A stretch of 64,000 nt of DNA from Flavobacterium salmonis (GCF_903819435.1 NZ_CAIJDP010000071.1:1-64000), one strand, 5' to 3'; positions 17,811 through 28,183 are shown, numbered from the stretch's first letter. Translations and numbers: made by a program. The notes: generated from the sequence alone by a model not told the origin.

Positions 17811-19874
17811 TTATATCAACTTTTTAAAGCTTGTATAAACTGCAAGCTCAACATCGGCGTGATCTTTTGTATTGCATTGCTCTATCAGGCTTTTTAAATC
17901 GGCTGGTTTTAAACCTGATTTATTATCTAACAGAAGCAGTAATTGCTGTGATGCATCGCTTAATTTTTTCGACAATGGCAAAATTGGATGTACCAAAGGC
18001 GCATTGGCACTCAAAACGATTAACTCTTTATTGTTGGTAATCCATTTGTTTAAAAATGTTGTGACTTTTACTTTATTCTCCGGGGTTTTATTTGCCAAAT
18101 ATTGTTTTACAGCATCATCAAAAGCTAAAGCATCTTTTGCATCAGGTGTGCAGGCATCTGCAAAAAGTGTGAACGGAGAATACGTTTGATATTCGGTTCC
18201 GTCCTTATTTCTTGTATATCCTTTTAATGGTTCACAGACATTTGAGAATTCATTAAGGGAATTTACATTTTGGTTGTTTGCAATATTTCTTAAAATCATG
18301 TCTTTGTTACGAATGTGTGTCAGACCAAGTTCTTCTAATCGGAACGAAACGGTTTCAAGACGTCTGCGCATATCGGCAACATCAGTAATATTTTCGGCTG
18401 ACCAGAGTCTTTCTGCAATTGCAGCCGTTCTTGGCCAAATTCTGGAATCAATTGTTTCCGGTGTTGCTAATTCTGTCCACATTGGAGCTTCTCCACCTAA
18501 AATTCTTGCTTTTTCTTCTACTGTTAACTCAACTCCTTTCGGCATTGGATCAGTTAGATAATGACTTTCAATTGGATACATCAAATCGATATAATATCCG
18601 TTTGACAATACTGTTTTGTATCCTTTTTTTACTGCTTCCGCTAAAGACTGGCCTGGCAAAACACCTTCATTTGGACCTCTCCAGGAATGAACGATTGCTT
18701 CTTTTGAAAGATTTTTGGTTAAAATTTCTTCCCAGCCCATCAGCTGTTTACCGTGTTTTTTTAGCATCGGAGCCAACTGCATGGTGAAATATGTTTGTAA
18801 TTCGTGATTTGTTGCTAATTTATTTTTCTTTTTAAATTCCTGAATTTTAGGATTGGCATCCCAGTCTTTCCCTTCATTTTCATCTCCTCCAATGTGAAAA
18901 TAATCTCCTGGAAACAATGGGCAGACCTCATCAAATATTTCGCTTAACAATTGATATGTTTTTGGATTTGTGGGATCTAATGTTGGCGTAAAAATACCTG
19001 CGTTTCTTTCGACTGTATAGGTTGTAATTGCTGTTCCCTGAATATTTTTTTCTGCTCCGCCTTTTAATGCGATCACTTTGCTTCCTATTTCAGGATAAGC
19101 CGTCAATATTGCAGTTCCGTGACCTGGAACATCAATTTCTGGAACGATCAATATACCGCGCTCGTCAGCATATTTTACGATATTTTTAATTTCTTCCTGT
19201 GTGTAATACATTCCATCCGAAGCCAATTCAATTAGTTTTGGATGTTTTTTCATTTCGATTCTCCAGCCATGATCATCTACTAAATGCCAGTGAAAAACAT
19301 TCATTTTCATAGCAGCCAATCCGTCAAGATTTCTTTTGATCACGTCTACCGGCTGAAAATGTCTTGAAGCATCAATCATCAAACCTCTCCATGTAAACCT
19401 TGGAAAATCTGAAATTTGTGAATTCGGAAAATAAAATGATTTATTAATATTCTGCAGCAGCTGCAGTAACGTTTCAAGCCCATGCAAAGCACCCAAATCA
19501 GTGGTTGCTTCTATTGTGATTTTGTTTTGTTTGATATCTAAATGATAACTTTCGTCTTCATACAAACCAATTTTACCGCTTTTGGTACAATTAATCTGAA
19601 GTTCTGCTGTTGGAACTTCATTTAGTTTTGTAACAAAATCCTGTCCGAAAAAAAGACCTGTTCTGCCATCTAAGCGGCGTAAAAAACGGGTTACCCCTCC
19701 AAAAATTCTCGGATTTGGATTGCCGGTAATATTTACTTTAAAATTTTTACTCAAAGTAAAACTTCCGTCATTTAAAACAACATTTTGCGGCCAGGGCATA
19801 AGATTTAGCTGCTCTTTTTTAATCTGAGCACTAGAAGTTAAACCTGCTAATAGTAGGATTAGTATATATTTCAT
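17811..19874 (-). CDS. GH20 beta-N-acetylhexosaminidase
   Basis: 687 aa with a signal peptide (MKYILILLLAGLTSSAQ). An N-terminal GH20b domain (about 20-150) precedes the GH20 barrel (about 158-500) with RGLMIDASRHFQP, FHWHLVDDHGWRIE, PEIDVPGHG and the catalytic pair D331-E332 in HIGGDENEG. The tryptophans that line the sugar pocket appear in MGWEEIL and HSWRGPNEG. The C-terminal ~150 residues are a family-typical extension. The enzyme releases GlcNAc from chitin oligomers, probably in the periplasm. It is downstream of nagB (151-bp gap), in a chitin locus, so the supply of GlcNAc to the NagP-type transporter is the likely job. Confidence 0.95.
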   Translation of the reverse strand: MKYILILLLAGLTSSAQIKKEQLNLMPWPQNVVLNDGSFTLSKNFKVNITGNPNPRIFGGVTRFLRRLDGRTGLFFGQDFVTKLNEVPTAELQINCTKSGKIGLYEDESYHLDIKQNKITIEATTDLGALHGLETLLQLLQNINKSFYFPNSQISDFPRFTWRGLMIDASRHFQPVDVIKRNLDGLAAMKMNVFHWHLVDDHGWRIEMKKHPKLIELASDGMYYTQEEIKNIVKYADERGILIVPEIDVPGHGTAILTAYPEIGSKVIALKGGAEKNIQGTAITTYTVERNAGIFTPTLDPTNPKTYQLLSEIFDEVCPLFPGDYFHIGGDENEGKDWDANPKIQEFKKKNKLATNHELQTYFTMQLAPMLKKHGKQLMGWEEILTKNLSKEAIVHSWRGPNEGVLPGQSLAEAVKKGYKTVLSNGYYIDLMYPIESHYLTDPMPKGVELTVEEKARILGGEAPMWTELATPETIDSRIWPRTAAIAERLWSAENITDVADMRRRLETVSFRLEELGLTHIRNKDMILRNIANNQNVNSLNEFSNVCEPLKGYTRNKDGTEYQTYSPFTLFADACTPDAKDALAFDDAVKQYLANKTPENKVKVTTFLNKWITNNKELIVLSANAPLVHPILPLSKKLSDASQQLLLLLDNKSGLKPADLKSLIEQCNTKDHADVELAVYTSFKKLI

Positions 19875-20025
19875 TTTATGACGCTTGAAAAATGGTTATC
19901 CTGAGACAACATTAATAAATAGATAAAAAATCCAGAATGATCTCTCTATTGATCCTCACTATCAGTATGAAATCAATCTGAATTTGGTAATTTGATTCGC
20001 TATAAATCAAATCCTAAAAATAATC

Positions 20026-21963
20026 TTAGTAATCAAAGCGTTTGAAAGCTTCAATAGCTTCATATTCTGCCAGACCTAATTCGTCGTACAGCACTGCTGT
20101 ATTTTTGTTTCGGTCTTCTGCCCTAACCCAAAACTCTCTTGAATCATTCCCCTGAAACATAACCCTGTCTTTTTGAGACTGGTGATATAAAATCGCATGA
20201 CGCTTCAGTAATACTTCAGACGGAGAAAGCGGAACAGCCATATCAATTTCGTGAATGTCCCATTCGTGCCATGCACCTCTGTACAGCCATAACCAGCAAT
20301 CATCCATGTAGGATTCTGATTTTAATTGTTTTAAGGCTGCAAATATGGCGTTTAGGCAAACCTCGTGTGTTCCGTGCGGATCCGCCAAATCTCCTGCAGC
20401 AAATACCTGATGCGGTTTTATTTTGGCAATAATATCCTTCACAATAGCAATATCTTCAGGACCCAGCGGATTTTTCTTTACCTGCCCGGTTTCATAAAAA
20501 GGAAGATCTAAAAAGTGTGTGTTTTCATCTTTCAGACCAATATATCTTGTGGCTGCATACGATTCTCTTCTTCTGATTAACCCTTTTAATTTTCGGACTT
20601 CCAAAGAATCTACCTGATCTTCTGATTTGTTATTCAGAAATTCAATTACTGATTTGAAATTTATTTTTGGATCAGCATCGCCTACAAAATCGTTACATAC
20701 CTCAGCAAATTTTAGTGCTTCATCATCAGTAACCGCAATATTTCCAGAGGTTTGATAGACTACATGTACATCGTGTCCCTGTTTGATTAGTTTTGAAAAA
20801 GTTCCTCCCATCGAAATCACATCATCATCAGGATGCGGACTGAAAAGGATTACTCGTTTTTTTGCAGGATTGGCTCTTTCTGGACGATTTGAATCATCGG
20901 TATTTGGCTTTCCGCCCGGCCATCCGGTAATGGTGTGCTGTAATACATTGAACATATTGATATTCAAATCATAAGCAGAACCTTCCTGTGCCAAAAGATC
21001 CGACATTCCGTTATTGTTGTAATCACGGTCTGTCAATTTTAAAATCGATTGTTTTGTTTTTTGACACAACCAGACAATCGCTTTGCTTTTTAATTCCTGT
21101 GTCCAGATACATTCTCCAACTAACCAAGGCGTTTTGAAACGCGTCAATTCTACCGCTGCAGACTGGTCTAAAACGAAAGTAGCATTAGGATGATTTTGTA
21201 AAAATGTGGCAGGAACTTCAGAACTGATATCACCCTGAATGGTTCTCTTGATGATATCTGCTTTATTTTGTCCCCAGGCCATCAATACAATTCGCTTAGA
21301 TCTCATAATGGTCGAAACTCCCATCGTAATCGCACGCTTAGGAACGTTGTCAATACCATTAAAATCAGACGAAGCATCTACTCTTGTAATATGATCCAGT
21401 GTAATGATTCTGGTTCCGGAGTTAATATGCGACCCCGGTTCGTTGAAACCTACGTGTCCCGTACGACCGATACCTAATAACTGAAAATCAAGACCTCCGG
21501 CTCTTTTAATATTCATTTCATAATCGATACAATATTGATTTAATTCATCAATTGCAATTGTACCATTGGGAACATTAACATTCTCAGGATCAATATCAAT
21601 ATGATTAAAAAGATGCTGGTGCATGAAATAATGATAGCTCTGATTGTTCTCTTTTGTCATTGGATAATATTCATCAAGATTGAAAGTGATTACATTGCTA
21701 AAACTTAGTCCTTCTTCCCTATGCATTCTCACCAGTTCCTCATATACTCTTATAGGAGAAGAACCTGTTGCCAAACCTAATACACATGTTTTATTTTTTT
21801 CTTGTTTAGATCTGATTAATTGTGCGATTTCCTGCGCTACAATTACTGAAGCTTCTGCTGAACTTTTGAAGATTTCATTGTGAATCTTTTCGAATCTTGT
21901 TTCTTCAAATTTTCCTGCACTTTTATAACTGATATCAGGTTTTATTTCTAAAGCACTTTTCAT
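20026..21963 (-). CDS. nagB: Glucosamine-6-phosphate deaminase fused to a PIG-L/LmbE-type deacetylase-like domain
   Basis: 645 aa, more than twice a plain NagB (~260 aa). Residues ~30-310 are NagB: LGLATGSSPIRVYEEL, FNLDEYYPM (D97/E98), GIGRTGHVGFNEPGS with the catalytic loop. Residues ~365-640 are a PIG-L/LmbE-like domain: FSPHPDDDVISMGGT (HPDDD 377-381) and DPHGTHEVCLNA, which together supply the usual metal ligands. NagB makes fructose 6-phosphate and ammonia. The second domain could remove the acetyl group of GlcNAc-6-P; this is inference. Long NagB proteins like this are common in Bacteroidota. A regulatory region shared with susC lies 106-199 bp upstream. Confidence 0.92.
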   Translation of the reverse strand: MKSALEIKPDISYKSAGKFEETRFEKIHNEIFKSSAEASVIVAQEIAQLIRSKQEKNKTCVLGLATGSSPIRVYEELVRMHREEGLSFSNVITFNLDEYYPMTKENNQSYHYFMHQHLFNHIDIDPENVNVPNGTIAIDELNQYCIDYEMNIKRAGGLDFQLLGIGRTGHVGFNEPGSHINSGTRIITLDHITRVDASSDFNGIDNVPKRAITMGVSTIMRSKRIVLMAWGQNKADIIKRTIQGDISSEVPATFLQNHPNATFVLDQSAAVELTRFKTPWLVGECIWTQELKSKAIVWLCQKTKQSILKLTDRDYNNNGMSDLLAQEGSAYDLNINMFNVLQHTITGWPGGKPNTDDSNRPERANPAKKRVILFSPHPDDDVISMGGTFSKLIKQGHDVHVVYQTSGNIAVTDDEALKFAEVCNDFVGDADPKINFKSVIEFLNNKSEDQVDSLEVRKLKGLIRRRESYAATRYIGLKDENTHFLDLPFYETGQVKKNPLGPEDIAIVKDIIAKIKPHQVFAAGDLADPHGTHEVCLNAIFAALKQLKSESYMDDCWLWLYRGAWHEWDIHEIDMAVPLSPSEVLLKRHAILYHQSQKDRVMFQGNDSREFWVRAEDRNKNTAVLYDELGLAEYEAIEAFKRFDY

Positions 21964-22068
21964 TTTTTTTCTTTTTTTGATAATATTACTTATAAAAGTA
22001 AGATTTTACGTAACCTAATAAATAACTTATACTTACTGCGCTTACCAATCTAACTTTTATTCTTTCTG

Positions 22069-22162
22069 CAAATTTATTTTTAAAGCATTCTTCAAAAAAA
22101 TTATTTATACAAACTGCTCAATGTTTTAAACGAACAGCACTATTTGGTCAATAATACGTTTT
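22069..22162 (-). promoter_or_regulatory. nagB upstream region with the shared chitin-locus element
   Basis: On the minus strand, in order: AAAACGTATTATTGA (22162-22148), a 32-bp spacer with GTTCGTTTAAA, AGTTTGTATAAAT (22115-22103), then TTTG, 16 bp and a -7 box TAAATTTG (22076-22069). The whole 94 bp aligns without gaps to 28090-28183 before susC. The first block and the spacer repeat (22-bp period) may bind the LytTR regulator encoded in the locus. The leader to the nagB ATG would be about 100 bp. Confidence 0.65.
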
Positions 22163-22215
22163 GTACAATAAAAAAACTTCACTACATCAAAGATTTGTCT
22201 ATTTTACAGGCTTTT

Positions 22216-23241
22216 TTAGTTACCACATAAATCAGTCGTGATAAAACCCAGTTTTGTATATTTTTTATGAATTACATCCAATAAAGAATACTCATCAAAG
22301 GAGTCCTGAGCAATTTCCCAAATCATGATACCACCTGTGGTTTCTGATGCAAGTTGAACTTTTTGCTCAATTGTTGGTATTCCGTTATAATAAATTTTAC
22401 CCAATTCATCCTGCTCCGCAAACTGTTTTCCGGCTGCAACCATTTGTCCGTAAGTTGCAATGGTAACTGTTGCATCTGTGAAATTATATCCGTAAAAAGG
22501 AACCCCGAGTGTAAGCTTCTCTTTTGAAACATTTTGCAGTTTATTCCAAAAATCGATTCCCAGTTTTGCATCGCTAAAAGAACTGTGCTGTCCAGGTTTT
22601 TCAGGTTTCCACGGACCTGCCATCTCATAAGCCATAATATTGATAAAGTCAAAAGCATTTAATGCCTCATTACTTATATTCGTAAAACGTGTGTTATTTG
22701 GCAATGCTGCTGTAATAAGCTTGTTTTTGCTTTTTATGGTATTTTTCAATTCAATCACAAAACCGCTGTAACCTGTCGTGACTGCATCCCATTCCAGATC
22801 TACATCTACACCATCCAGTTTATGTACTTCAACAAAATCTATTATTTTTTTGATAAAACCGGGTCTGTTTTCCGGTTTATCAATAAGCAATGACCAGTTG
22901 GCTGCTTGCTCTGCAGAGATAACTCCGCCGGCTATAGAAATACTTATTTTGATATTCGGATTCACAGTTCTCACATATTTAATAACGGCATCAATGTCGC
23001 CATCAAAAATTAAATTTCCTTTATTATCCGGATTTGCGAATGACAGATTCAGATGTGTGAGTTTACAAAATTGTATGGAACTTATTTTACTGTAATTATC
23101 CGAAAACAAATAGCCGACAACCCTGGCTGTTTTATTTTTTGAATGATCATTCTCTGTATCGTTCTCTTTTGAACAGCTGTAAGATGAAAAAAGTGAACCA
23201 ATAAAAAAAAGAATACCGAATAAGGCTTTATTTTTTATCAT
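22216..23241 (-). CDS. GH18 family chitinase / endo-N-acetylglucosaminidase-type lipoprotein
   Basis: 341 aa. Lipoprotein signal with SSYSC at residues 19-23. Single GH18 barrel: VVGYLFSDNY, KISISIAGG, and the catalytic motif DGVDVDLEWD (143-152) with acid E150 and D146/D148. The downstream NIMAYEM and GIMIWEIAQD match the other GH18 strands. No carbohydrate-binding module is present. It should be anchored at the cell surface or outer membrane and cut chitin or chitin-like chains. It lies 85 bp after susD on the same strand, so it is probably the third gene of a susC-susD-GH18 operon. Compact GH18s like this may also cleave N-glycans; chitin is favoured by context. Confidence 0.9.
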   Translation of the reverse strand: MIKNKALFGILFFIGSLFSSYSCSKENDTENDHSKNKTARVVGYLFSDNYSKISSIQFCKLTHLNLSFANPDNKGNLIFDGDIDAVIKYVRTVNPNIKISISIAGGVISAEQAANWSLLIDKPENRPGFIKKIIDFVEVHKLDGVDVDLEWDAVTTGYSGFVIELKNTIKSKNKLITAALPNNTRFTNISNEALNAFDFINIMAYEMAGPWKPEKPGQHSSFSDAKLGIDFWNKLQNVSKEKLTLGVPFYGYNFTDATVTIATYGQMVAAGKQFAEQDELGKIYYNGIPTIEQKVQLASETTGGIMIWEIAQDSFDEYSLLDVIHKKYTKLGFITTDLCGN

Positions 23242-23326
23242 TATTTTTAATTTAAAATGTTTTTTAATTTATCAGAATAAAAATAACACCTCATTCGGTA
23301 TAACTTTATATTTTGGGATTATTTTT

Positions 23327-24859
23327 TTAGTTTACATCCCACCAAACCTTATTCAGCCAGTCATTCGTTCCTCCCATTCTGGACAATGCCTCTAAATAAT
23401 TTACTTCATTTTTCTGCATCTCATCATTTGGATAATACAAACGTTTTGGAGTAACTCCACCAGTTTCAGAATCAGGATTTGTTATTGGCAATAAATGCGG
23501 GAATCCTGTTCTTCTCCAGTTTGAATAGGCTTCAATACTATTAAAGATATAGGTAATCCAAAGCTGCGTTGCAATTTGCTCTTTTTCTGTTCCTGCAACC
23601 AAAGGTTTAGCATTTAAATAAGCATCAATATCTGTCTGATTTGCTGCAGGTACACCATAAATCAGCAATTGTTTGATACCGGCTTCAACTCCTTTTTTGT
23701 AATATTCAGTAGCAGAAGTACCAGTTACCCAGCCTCTATACGCAGCTTCTGCCAATAATAATTGTGTTTCTGAATAACTTACGTGCAAATAAGGTGTTGT
23801 TTTTTGCTTGTAATAAGACTGGATTCCCGAAGCAGCGGTTGAACCTCCCGGAGCATCCCATCTGAAAGTCCCCGGACGTACTCCTTCGTATAATTTTTCT
23901 CCCGGCTGAACAGGCTGACCAGCTTTTCCGGCCATAGAAGATGTTGTTTTTGGAGTTGCGAGCATAGTTAATCTTGGATCTCCGTTATCTCTCAAATAAT
24001 CTATCACTAATGAGCTAAAATGATCTCCGTTTTCATTCCCTACAAAAGCGTATGCCAAACCGTTTCCTCTAAAATCTATAGCCGCAGGATTATCACTAAA
24101 AGTTGCATCCAGATGACGCATGATACAGTTGTCCAGATTGCTTTCGAAAACACCATTTTGTAATGCTGCTTTCACTTGTTTTTCTGCTTCTTGCGGTTTT
24201 ACTTCAGAAATCCTCATGGCTAAACGTAGTCTTAACGTATTAGCCAGTTTTTTCCATTTTGCAATATCACCATTGTAAAACAAATCTCCTTTAACCGTTC
24301 CACCTTCTGCATTTAACTGGTTATATGCTTCTTCCAATTGGTTAAAAAAGGCAGTATAAACTTCTTCCTGTGTATCATATTTTGGTGTTACAATTCCTTG
24401 TGAAAATCCTAATCCTGCCTGAGAATAAGGAATATCTCCGTAAAGGTCTGTTAAACGCTGTGCTACCATTACTTTCATGATTTTTGCGACTGCATTCATG
24501 TTAACCATTGCCGGATTATTACTGGTTTTTTCCAGAATATCAACAACGTTTTTCAATTCATTTGCATAACCATTTCTCCAGATTGCTGTTGCGTAATCAT
24601 CATTTTTCTTGAATTTACTTCCAAATTCTGTTACATTCCACGCACCTGCATAATGCTGAACAAATCCTCCTGAATAAATCAGGTTTGCTCTCCACTGATA
24701 GTATCCGTCACCGGACATACACAATTGGGTAAATGTTAGCTGTCCTGCCGGATTTGCTGATAGTGCAACCGGATCTTTTTCCAGTTCCTCAAAGTTTTCG
24801 GTACAGCCAACTGCAGTAAACAATATGACTATGGCTAGTATTATATTTTTAAATTTCAT
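23327..24859 (-). CDS. SusD/RagB-like outer-membrane glycan-binding lipoprotein
   Basis: 510 aa. Lipoprotein signal MKFKNIILAIVILFTAVGC. The sequence has the SusD-like_2 pattern: helical TPR region (AVAKIMKVMVAQRLTDLYGDIPYSQA), LANTLRLRLAMRISEV, and near the C terminus QLWITYIFNSIEAYSNWRRTGFPHL with a final YP-type block RLYYPNDE. SusD proteins sit as a lid on the SusC barrel and bind the glycan. The gene follows susC by 12 bp. In this locus the ligand is probably a chitin oligosaccharide, comparable to Cus proteins of F. johnsoniae. Confidence 0.94.
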   Translation of the reverse strand: MKFKNIILAIVILFTAVGCTENFEELEKDPVALSANPAGQLTFTQLCMSGDGYYQWRANLIYSGGFVQHYAGAWNVTEFGSKFKKNDDYATAIWRNGYANELKNVVDILEKTSNNPAMVNMNAVAKIMKVMVAQRLTDLYGDIPYSQAGLGFSQGIVTPKYDTQEEVYTAFFNQLEEAYNQLNAEGGTVKGDLFYNGDIAKWKKLANTLRLRLAMRISEVKPQEAEKQVKAALQNGVFESNLDNCIMRHLDATFSDNPAAIDFRGNGLAYAFVGNENGDHFSSLVIDYLRDNGDPRLTMLATPKTTSSMAGKAGQPVQPGEKLYEGVRPGTFRWDAPGGSTAASGIQSYYKQKTTPYLHVSYSETQLLLAEAAYRGWVTGTSATEYYKKGVEAGIKQLLIYGVPAANQTDIDAYLNAKPLVAGTEKEQIATQLWITYIFNSIEAYSNWRRTGFPHLLPITNPDSETGGVTPKRLYYPNDEMQKNEVNYLEALSRMGGTNDWLNKVWWDVN

Positions 24860-24871
24860 AATTTCTTTTTT

Positions 24872-27800
24872 TTAGAATGCTACTTTAATATTAAAACCAT
24901 ACGATTGTCTGAATGGCAGTGAGCCATATTCAAATCCCTGTCCATTTCCGGAGGTATACATAGATTCCGGGTCAACGTTTGGCAAATCTTTATTAAAAGT
25001 CAATAAATTTCTTGCGAATGCAGACACATAAATTGAGCTAATTTTTGCTCCGCTAAAAACACTCTTTGGTATAGTATAACCTAAACTTACTTCTCTTAAT
25101 TTCACGTAAGAAGCATCATAAATAAAAGGCGCTGGTGTATTGTTGAAAACGGTATTCCAATAATCCTGAGGATTTACAGGTTTCGTATTTTCTACATACA
25201 CAGGATTAGCAGCGGTTCCGGTATTTACAACACCTTGTGCTACATAACCCGCAGTAGGAATCCATGTGGCCTGACTGAAATTAGGATCGTTTGCTACTGC
25301 CTCTGCTCTTGCTGCATTGTAAGCATCTCTGCCCTCAGTAGTCACATCTAAAAGCCCCTTTTGTGCTGCTAATGAATTTGTCATAGAATATACATCCATT
25401 CCAAACTTCATATCAATTAAAAACTGAAGTGTTATTCCTTTATAAGAAAATCTATTAGTTAAACCGGCAGCCCAGTCAGGAAGTCCTTTTCCTAAATTTA
25501 CTTTAGAATCTGTGAACAAAGGCATTCCGTTTGCATCTACAATTTTTTCTCCCGAAGGCGTTCTTAAAAAATCTTTTCCGATGATGGTTCCATATTGACC
25601 TCCAACCTGAGCTACAATAGCCGCTCCGGCCCAGCGAGCTTCAGAAATAGCATACGTATTAATATTTGGATGCAAAGAGATAATTGAGTTTTTGTTTTTT
25701 GAGAAGTTCAAATCAATCCCCCATTCGAAATTAGCTGTTTTAATTGGAGTTCCTGATAAGAAAACCTCAATACCTTCATTTCGTAATTGTCCTGCGTTTA
25801 CCGAAAGAAATTCGTATCCTGATGTTGCAGATGAAGCTAAATCAAGCGTTTGGTCAGCTGTATCTTCACGGTAAAGTGTTATATCTGCTTTTAATCTGTT
25901 TTTAAAAAAGGCTGTTTCAACCCCAAACTCAACACCTGTCTTAGATTGATAAGTCAAATTAGCATTTGGCGCTGCCGAATTTTTAATATTAACAACACTC
26001 TGTCCGTCATAAGATGAAAATGTTGTATAGTTTAATGCATTTTTATAAGCTCCCGGTGCATTTGAAACCTGCGCCCATGAAGCTCTGAATTTTCCATAAC
26101 TAAATGTATCATTCTGAATACCAAAAGCATCAGAAAATATGAACCCTAATGAAGCTGCAGGATAAAAAGCATTATCATTGATTACACTAAACCAGTCGTT
26201 TCTTCCTGTAAACTCAGCATACAAGTAGCCTTTGTAGTCAAATTTTGCAGAACCGTAAACTGAGTTGGTTCTGGTTTTCGTTACAACAGGAGCATTTTCT
26301 GTCTGGTTTACAAAATTGCTGATATATTCTGTACCCGGCTCAATAATTTTAGTACCAAATCTTGAATTTTGTTCCCTTTTAAAATCTCTTCTTCCTGTAC
26401 CTAAAATTCCTGAGAAAGTAAAATCTGTAGCTAATTTTATATCACTAAATGTGGCAATAACATCCGTATTCATCTCTGAAACATTGATATTATCCAATCC
26501 TAAATATCCTTCATCTCTTCCTGGCCATGTGCTTCCTGCCTCCATAAAATCTTTAGAACTGAAAGCGTAGCTGTCTAAACCAGTTCTAAAAGTTAATGCT
26601 ACCCAGTTTTTTAATTGATAAGTTCCGGTAACATTTCCTATAAAACGATTTTTTACAGATGAATTGTGATTTTCCTGTGTAGTAAAATAGGGATTCAACT
26701 GATACACATTATTATTCCAGGGGTAAATTTGACCTGTTTCCTCGTTTTTATAATTTTTCAGCCATGCCTGATCAATATTTGGTGCTAATCCGCTTAATGA
26801 ATAACCAACATTATTTGGAGAATCTCCTAATCCAGGCCTGTTTTGTGTGTTTTCAATCATATAATTTACATTTGCTGCCAAAGTAAATTTATCAGATTTT
26901 ATAGTTCCGTTTAAACTTGCATCATTTCTTTCTAAGCCAGATTCGGGAATCACGTCATCATTTGTCAGGTTATTATAACCAAAACGAACAAAAGCATTGT
27001 CACTTCCTGCTGATAATGAGATTCCGTTTGTAAGTGTAACCCCGGTTTTAAAAAAATCCTGAATATTATTATCTACTCTGGCATAAGGCTTCATCGAACC
27101 GTCAAATATTTTTATCTCCTGCCCAACGCTCTGAGAAAACTTAGGTCCCCATGCATTTGTAGTATAACCATATAATTCAGAAGGTGCTTTTGTAGGATCG
27201 GGTAAAATACCATTTGATCCGGAACCATATTCTGTCTGATAATCATCATACTTAGCATCTACCCTGTCAAAACTTACACCACTTGTAAGTTCTACCTGCA
27301 ATTTTCCTTTGCTGCCTTTTTTGGTTGTAATCAAAATAACACCATTTAAAGCTCGGGATCCATATAATGCAGCAGCAGCAGCTCCTTTTAGTACCGTTAA
27401 GCTTTCAATATTATTCGGATTAATACTCGAAATCCCATCTCCGTTATCTCTTCCGTCAAACCATTTACTTGTAGCGGCACTGTCGTTTGATAATCCCGTA
27501 TTGTCGATAGGTACACCATCTACAATATAAAGCGGCTGATTATTTTCGCCAATACTTGAAATACCTCTAATAATAACTCTTGTTGATCCCCCAACACCAG
27601 TGGCCGGGATAGAAACATCAACTCCGGCAATCTTACCTGAAAGTGCTGTCGTAACATTTGTAGTAATCACTTTGTTTAATTGATCTCCTTTAAGGTCCTG
27701 AACTGCATAGCCCAGTTCTTTCTTTTGTCTTTTAATACCTAATGCAGTAACTACTACTTCATTTAAAGCATTTGAGGCAGCCAGTTTCATTTTTACATTA

Positions 27801-28063
27801 ATTGTACCCGCATCTCCTACAACAATCTGTTGTGTTTCCAGACCTACGTAGCTAAAAACCAATGTTTGTCCACTTTGCACTTCAATTGAGTACAAGCCGT
27901 CAAAATCGGTAGTAGCTCCCTTTTGACCACCTTGTACAGCAACAGATGCCCCTGGTAATGGCATTCCATCAGAATCTGTAATCAAACCCTTGATATTTTT
28001 TACCTGAGCAAGAGAAACCTGCACTGTAAAAACAATCATAAAGATTAATAATTTTTTTTTCAT
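24872..28063 (-). CDS. SusC/RagA-like TonB-dependent outer-membrane transporter
   Basis: 1063 aa. Signal peptide, then a carboxypeptidase-regulatory-like domain (about 22-105; KNIKGLITDSDGMPLPGASV), a linker with NEVVVTALGIKRQKKELGYA at about 100-120, the TonB plug (about 120-245; VIIRGISSIGENNQPLYIVD, ITTKKGSKGK) and a large beta barrel ending in SYGFNIKVAF. It imports glycan fragments with energy from TonB. With susD and the GH18 gene it should form an operon, and its upstream region shares an element with nagB. Only one SusCD pair is present, whereas the described F. johnsoniae chitin locus has two. Confidence 0.96.
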   Translation of the reverse strand: MKKKLLIFMIVFTVQVSLAQVKNIKGLITDSDGMPLPGASVAVQGGQKGATTDFDGLYSIEVQSGQTLVFSYVGLETQQIVVGDAGTINVKMKLAASNALNEVVVTALGIKRQKKELGYAVQDLKGDQLNKVITTNVTTALSGKIAGVDVSIPATGVGGSTRVIIRGISSIGENNQPLYIVDGVPIDNTGLSNDSAATSKWFDGRDNGDGISSINPNNIESLTVLKGAAAAALYGSRALNGVILITTKKGSKGKLQVELTSGVSFDRVDAKYDDYQTEYGSGSNGILPDPTKAPSELYGYTTNAWGPKFSQSVGQEIKIFDGSMKPYARVDNNIQDFFKTGVTLTNGISLSAGSDNAFVRFGYNNLTNDDVIPESGLERNDASLNGTIKSDKFTLAANVNYMIENTQNRPGLGDSPNNVGYSLSGLAPNIDQAWLKNYKNEETGQIYPWNNNVYQLNPYFTTQENHNSSVKNRFIGNVTGTYQLKNWVALTFRTGLDSYAFSSKDFMEAGSTWPGRDEGYLGLDNINVSEMNTDVIATFSDIKLATDFTFSGILGTGRRDFKREQNSRFGTKIIEPGTEYISNFVNQTENAPVVTKTRTNSVYGSAKFDYKGYLYAEFTGRNDWFSVINDNAFYPAASLGFIFSDAFGIQNDTFSYGKFRASWAQVSNAPGAYKNALNYTTFSSYDGQSVVNIKNSAAPNANLTYQSKTGVEFGVETAFFKNRLKADITLYREDTADQTLDLASSATSGYEFLSVNAGQLRNEGIEVFLSGTPIKTANFEWGIDLNFSKNKNSIISLHPNINTYAISEARWAGAAIVAQVGGQYGTIIGKDFLRTPSGEKIVDANGMPLFTDSKVNLGKGLPDWAAGLTNRFSYKGITLQFLIDMKFGMDVYSMTNSLAAQKGLLDVTTEGRDAYNAARAEAVANDPNFSQATWIPTAGYVAQGVVNTGTAANPVYVENTKPVNPQDYWNTVFNNTPAPFIYDASYVKLREVSLGYTIPKSVFSGAKISSIYVSAFARNLLTFNKDLPNVDPESMYTSGNGQGFEYGSLPFRQSYGFNIKVAF

Positions 28064-28089
28064 GTTTATTTATTTTGTTAGTTATGGGG

Positions 28090-28183
28090 TAAATTTATTC
28101 TTAAGGTATTGTTAAAAAAAATAATTTATACAAACTACACCAAACTTTAAACCAACGACATAAAACATTCAATAATACGTTTT
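28090..28183 (-). promoter_or_regulatory. susC upstream region with the shared chitin-locus element
   Basis: Minus-strand order: AAAACGTATTATTGA (28183-28169), 32 bp with GTTGGTTTAAA, AGTTTGTATAAAT (28136-28124), then TAAATTTA (28097-28090) in the position of the nagB -7 box. By my count the first block is identical in 15 of 15 positions to nagB and the 46 bp at 28091-28136 in 40 of 46. The leader to the susC ATG would be about 20-30 bp from the box. Confidence 0.65.
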
